Source of the DNA: an uncultured Bacilli bacterium
Lineage (GTDB): Bacteria; Bacillota_I; Bacilli_A; RF39; UBA660
Length of the DNA stretch: 34,169 nucleotides
Assembly (NCBI GenBank): GCA_947589195.1
Contig: CANPZX010000009.1
Coordinates: 1-34,169, forward strand
Direction: 5' to 3'
How positions within the stretch are numbered: the stretch's first letter is position 1; each line of letters starts with the position of its first letter. The translations under genes and the position numbers were made by a program. Of this stretch, positions 30,099 through 34,169 are shown piece by piece. The notes beneath the pieces were generated by a model, which was given only the letters and a program-made list of their open reading frames with translations, made no database searches and was not told where the DNA came from.

Positions 30099-30371
30099 TC
30101 AATTATTGTTTTCGCATTGTCTTTCTTTAATAAAGAAAGGTCCAAACTCGGTAGCATACAAACAAGTGCGATCATATTTAACTACTTTATAACCAAGTCC
30201 CATACAAGTTGATACTGAGCCATCGCTATAATCTTTAACTGTATTGTTTAAGCAAAACATTGGACTTTTACTTTGTCTTACTCTAAAATAATCGGTAAAT
30301 ACCATCACTATCCAACCAAACAGTAAAACTAGTATCAAAATTTTAATAATAAATATTATTTTATTTTTCAT
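30099..30371 (-). CDS. Small Cys-containing single-TM hypothetical protein
   Basis: N-terminal TM; CLNNTVKDYSDGSVSTCMGLGYKVVKYDRTCLYATEFGPFFIKERQC. Confidence 0.6.
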   Translation of the reverse strand: MKNKIIFIIKILILVLLFGWIVMVFTDYFRVRQSKSPMFCLNNTVKDYSDGSVSTCMGLGYKVVKYDRTCLYATEFGPFFIKERQCENNN

Positions 30372-30424
30372 AACTTCACCCTAGTATAAATTATACCTAA
30401 ACTCTTCCATTTTAGCAATAAAAA

Positions 30425-30444
30425 AAGAGTAGATATCTACTCTA
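30425..30444 (-). terminator. rplL terminator
   Basis: agagtagatatctactct palindrome with an A-run on the left (U-run on minus strand). Confidence 0.7.
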
Positions 30445-30445
30445 A

Positions 30446-30817
30446 TTAAGCAAGTTCTACTTCTGCTCCGGCTTCTTCTAATTGGGCTTTAATTTGCTCT
30501 GCTTCTTCAGCTGGAACGTTTTCTTTAATATTTCCACCATTATCAGCAAGGGCTTTAGCTTCTACAAGACCTAGACCAGTTATTTCTTTTAAGATTTTAA
30601 TAACTTGAATCTTATTTCCTCCAGCACTCTTAAGAACTACATTCTTATTAGCAGGAGCAGCAGCTTCTTCAGCTCCACCAGCAGGTGCAGCCGCAACAGC
30701 TACAACACTAGGATCAATTCCTAATTCATCTTTCATTGCATCAACTAAATCTTTTACTTCAAGAATAGTCATTTCTTTTAAAGCACTAATAAATTCATCT
30801 CTTGTTAATTTTGCCAT
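30446..30817 (-). CDS. rplL: 50S ribosomal protein L7/L12
   Basis: C-terminal [25 protein letters not shown]. Confidence 0.99.
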   Translation of the reverse strand: MAKLTRDEFISALKEMTILEVKDLVDAMKDELGIDPSVVAVAAAPAGGAEEAAAPANKNVVLKSAGGNKIQVIKILKEITGLGLVEAKALADNGGNIKENVPAEEAEQIKAQLEEAGAEVELA

Positions 30818-30831
30818 TTTAATTTTCCTCC

Positions 30832-31335
30832 TTAATTATTTTTTTCTAATTCTTCAGCATATAAGTTTAAACCTATAGCTAAATCCTTAACATATTTCAT
30901 CATACCACTAGCAAGCATTGTAAGTAAGCCATCTCTTGATGGAATACTAGCATACTCACGAATCGTATTAATATCAGCTACATTACCACTGATAATCCCA
31001 ATTCTAATTTCCATTTTATCATGCTCTTTCGCATAATCAGAAATTACTTTAATTGGTTCAAGTAAATCTTTACCAAATAAAATTGCATTTGGTCCTTCCA
31101 AGAAGCCAGTTAAATCAACATTTAGTTCATCTAAAGCTCTTTTAAGTAAAGTGTTTTTATAAACTCTTACCGTTGATTCTACTTCTCTTAATTTAGTTCT
31201 TAGTTCACTTAATTCCGCTACTGTTAATCCTTGATATTGAAATAAAATAACTGATTCACTATCTTTAATATTTTTAATAATTTCATCAACAATAGCTTTC
31301 TTTTGTTCTAAAACTTTTGAACTTGCCACTTTCAA
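30832..31335 (-). CDS. rplJ: 50S ribosomal protein L10
   Basis: [40 protein letters not shown]. Confidence 0.98.
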   Translation of the reverse strand: MKVASSKVLEQKKAIVDEIIKNIKDSESVILFQYQGLTVAELSELRTKLREVESTVRVYKNTLLKRALDELNVDLTGFLEGPNAILFGKDLLEPIKVISDYAKEHDKMEIRIGIISGNVADINTIREYASIPSRDGLLTMLASGMMKYVKDLAIGLNLYAEELEKNN

Positions 31336-31344
31336 TCCTCCTTT

Positions 31345-31470
31345 ACTAAATAGAAAAGCCCTTTTTTTCGGAAAAAGAGCTTAATAAAAGTATTAAGATT
31401 TTCCCTCGGTAGGATAATTAAGATTCATAAATCCCCTACTGTCTTTGGTCAAATTGCTTTTCTAGGTAGT
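31345..31470 (-). promoter_or_regulatory. Ribosomal protein L10 leader
   Basis: Structured region directly upstream of rplJ with attenuator-like aaaagccctttttttcggaaaaagagctt. Confidence 0.75.
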
Positions 31471-31488
31471 ATTATATTAAATTAGTTA

Positions 31489-32187
31489 TTAATTGTCAAA
31501 AGAATTTTGATCAATTTTAATTCCAGGACCCATCGTTGCTGAAATAGTAATACTATTTATTAATCGGCCTTTAACTGTTGATGGTTTCATTCTTAAGATT
31601 GTATTAATGATATAGTCAATGTTTTCACATAACTTATTCTCATCAAAAGAAACTTTTCCTGCAATACTATGAATATTACCAAAAGTATCAGTTTTAAAAC
31701 TTACCATACCTTTTTTAACATCTTCAATAGCTCCAGCAACATTCATGGTAACGGTATTTGTTTTAGGATTTGGCATTAAACCTTTAGGCCCTAAAATTTT
31801 ACCAATTTTACCAAGTTCTGGCATCATATCAGGTGTTGCAATAATAATATCAAAATCAAACCAATTTTCATTAGCAATTTTATCAATCATATCTTTATCG
31901 CCAACAAAATCAGCTCCAGCATTCTTAGCTTCTTCTTGTTTTGCTCCTTTTGCTATAACTAATATCTTTTTACTTTTACCTGTTCCATTAGGTAAAACAA
32001 ATGAACCTCTAAGTTGTTGATCAGCTTTTTTAGGGTCAATATTTAAGTTAATAGCTACATCAATAGTACTATCAAATTTAGTTATACTAGTTTCTTTAAC
32101 TAATTTAACTGCTTCTTTAACACTATATAATTGATTTTTTTCAATCTTTTTTGAAGCTTCCACATATTTCTTTCCTGATCTTTTCAT
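31489..32187 (-). CDS. rplA: 50S ribosomal protein L1
   Basis: MKRSGKKYVEASKKIEKNQLYSVKEAVKLVKE; GKILGPKGLMPNPKTNTVT. Confidence 0.99.
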   Translation of the reverse strand: MKRSGKKYVEASKKIEKNQLYSVKEAVKLVKETSITKFDSTIDVAINLNIDPKKADQQLRGSFVLPNGTGKSKKILVIAKGAKQEEAKNAGADFVGDKDMIDKIANENWFDFDIIIATPDMMPELGKIGKILGPKGLMPNPKTNTVTMNVAGAIEDVKKGMVSFKTDTFGNIHSIAGKVSFDENKLCENIDYIINTILRMKPSTVKGRLINSITISATMGPGIKIDQNSFDN

Positions 32188-32241
32188 ATTTTTCCTCCTA
32201 ACTGTGGTTTATTAGCGGATTTATTTCTTTTTATTTTTTTA

Positions 32242-32844
32242 TTATTCTTCTTCTGTAGTTTCTTCAGTTTCTTCTTCAGCTACTACCGGTACTTCTACAT
32301 TACCACTTGCAAGTTCTTTAGCTTCTTCTTCCATTGCTGCAAGTTCTTCATCACGTTTAGCCATTTCTGCTTCGTGTTCAGCAGCTTCTTTTGCTTGTTC
32401 AGCTAATTCTTTATCGTTAACTCCCTTAATGGCAATACCCATATTTCTTGCTGTACCTTCAATTATATTCATAGCAGCTTCAACATCATAAGCATTTAAA
32501 TCAGGTAATTTAGTTTCCGCAATACTTCTTAAATCTTCTTTTGAAATTGTTGCAACAACTTCATTAGCGCCTTTTTTGCTTCCTTTTTGAATTTTAGCTG
32601 CTTTTTTAAGTAAGAATCCAGCAGGTGGAGTTTTTATAACAAAATCAAAGCTTCGATCTTCATAAACAGATATTTCTACTGGAAGAACATCACCCATTTT
32701 GTCTCTAGTTTGTTCATTAAACTTAGAGCAAAAATCTTGAATGTTAATTCCAGCAGGTCCTAAACAAGTTCCAACTGGTGGAGCTGGTGTAGCTTTTCCT
32801 GCTTCGATTTGTAATTTAATTCTCTTTACGACTTCTTTTGCCAC
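32242..32844 (-). CDS. rplK: 50S ribosomal protein L11 with acidic C-terminal extension
   Basis: [42 protein letters not shown] start at 32844 with ggaggtg upstream. Confidence 0.97.
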   Translation of the reverse strand: MAKEVVKRIKLQIEAGKATPAPPVGTCLGPAGINIQDFCSKFNEQTRDKMGDVLPVEISVYEDRSFDFVIKTPPAGFLLKKAAKIQKGSKKGANEVVATISKEDLRSIAETKLPDLNAYDVEAAMNIIEGTARNMGIAIKGVNDKELAEQAKEAAEHEAEMAKRDEELAAMEEEAKELASGNVEVPVVAEEETEETTEEE

Positions 32845-32879
32845 GAAAAACACCTCCGTTTTATATTTTTTTCTCGTGA

Positions 32880-32916
32880 AAGTGGTCAAGGGCAAATCCG
32901 CGATTCCCTCCCACTT
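32880..32916 (-). promoter_or_regulatory. Candidate L1-binding leader upstream of rplK
   Basis: aagtgg...ccactt stem; RC AAGTGGGAGGGAATCGCGGATTTGCCCTTGACCACTT. Confidence 0.5.
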
Positions 32917-32997
32917 AAACATACTAATCACATAAATATATGCAATTGCACCTAAGATAATAGCACAAATACCGCTAACTTACAAGCAAAATTTGCA

Positions 32998-34169
32998 TTA
33001 TTTGATTAGGAAGCGGGGACGAACACCAAACAAATTGGATGCGTAATGCGTGCTGGCATAGCCAAGGATGTTGACATAATCAAAGCTCGTAGAGTTGGCG
33101 ACCGCTTTTAACCAATAGTTATAGTTAAAACGTTGATTCCCGTAACTATTAATAAACTCTGGTTTTAGTTGGAAAATAGCATACTGACGATTATCGATTC
33201 CAATATCGTATCCAGATGAACTCAATACTGTTGAACCATAGACATTCACTTCGCTCATTAAATCTAACTTACTATCATACCAAGCCCAGCCAGATGAAGC
33301 ACCACCATTATCACCTGAGCTTACTCCAAATTGATTCGAACGATCTGGGTCCATTTGGTCAGCTAGTAGATTAGTATAGGTAATTACATTATCACCGAAT
33401 ACTGGTTCTATATAATTTTTTAAAATATCAGGCAAAATTTCTTGTTTCATTTTACTTCCCACATAAGCTGCTAGATTACTTCTTGTACCATCTTTAGCTG
33501 GCAATGTTTTATCTTTATAAACAATTCCAGTAGTATTACTTTCATTCATTTTCTCATTTTTAAAGGGTGTTGCAGGTATTATTGTCGCATGATTCTCGGT
33601 TAAATCGGTATACCCTGAATGTAAGTAGTTATTTAAGTCAGCTATTAACCAAGTGACAGTATGATTTTCTCCAGTACTATCTGGTTTAGTTGTTGTAAAG
33701 TAATCTCCGACATAGATATCGTCAAATCTACCACTACTAATCATGTCATATAAACCATTATTATTGTAATATTCAGTTATATCTTTTCCTCGATAAGTAT
33801 TTCTTCTTATACTTACTCCTTCAGATATATATTCATCATACTCTGCTTCTGTTATTCCATTGCTTTCAAATTCTATTGTACATTTTGTATCTTTCTTTAA
33901 ATTATCGATTCTTAAATTCCAAGCATTATAATCCCATGTACCTATTACTTTATTATTACAGGTGACATTAGTTTTATATAAATCTCTTGTAGGTATTTGA
34001 GTAGCATCTTTACCATCTATTTTTATAGCTAATTTTACATCATAACCAAAATCTGGAACTATTCCTTTGATTACGTTATACTCTTTGTCTTCTTGATATA
34101 AGGCATAGGTTCTATAGATTAAAATACCCCCCCCCCAGAACAAGCATTAGCCCTAGAGTTAGGAGGATA
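32998..34169 (-). CDS. DUF6273-like surface protein, N-terminus truncated by the window and frameshifted at a G10 tract
   Basis: C-terminus NYWLKAVANSTSFDYVNILGYASTHYASNLFGVRPRFLIK; with G9 the frame reads ILLTLGLMLVLGGGILIYRTYALYQEDKEYN to the window edge. Confidence 0.7.
34127..34136 (-). repeat. Poly-G10 (C10 on + strand) homopolymer, putative phase-variation tract
   Basis: aaaatacccccccccccagaa context: ten consecutive C between ta and ag at 34127-34136. Confidence 0.85.

Noticed and set aside
31745-32020. Plus-strand ORFs opposite rplA and rplK (31745-32020, 32741-32935)
   Set aside because: Antisense shadows of ribosomal protein genes.
1-34169. CRISPR array
   Set aside because: No regularly spaced repeat-spacer pattern seen; the repeats found are pairs with irregular spacing.

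Overview
Low-GC, standard-code chromosome segment, probably from an uncultured Mollicutes/Bacilli-like Firmicute (RF39-type gene content; this taxonomy is an inference). The right half is mostly housekeeping and on the minus strand: rplK-rplA-[L10 leader]-rplJ-rplL, three small membrane or pseudopilin-like genes, an MBL hydrolase, rpsL-rpsG-fusA-tuf, a class A beta-lactamase-like serine hydrolase, FemX-like transferase, engB, secG, a prepilin, rnr, smpB, a DUF3048/YerB-like protein and tmRNA. The left half is accessory. A ~4.5 kb island sits at the 3' end of tRNA-Gly(GCC), bounded by a ~50-bp imperfect repeat of the tRNA end plus its terminator. It holds a frameshifted relaxase remnant, an apparently intact Dam-type methyltransferase plus TdeIII-like restriction endonuclease, and a coupled DUF1016 nuclease / AAA ATPase pair. 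Each member of that pair is broken by one in-frame TAA, and the ATPase stop falls inside Walker A. A second near-identical 49-bp repeat pair (47/49) nests inside the island. Other points of interest: a G10 tract near the start of a DUF6273-like surface protein that is out of frame here, consistent with a phase-variable OFF state; a candidate type I toxin (27-aa single-TM peptide with 5'/3' foldback) next to tmRNA; and a related sequence block downstream of both tRNA-Cys and tmRNA. Also noted are a divergent ThyX with a split signature motif, an acidic C-terminal extension on L11, and S12 Pro90->Ile. All reading was by eye, with no database search.
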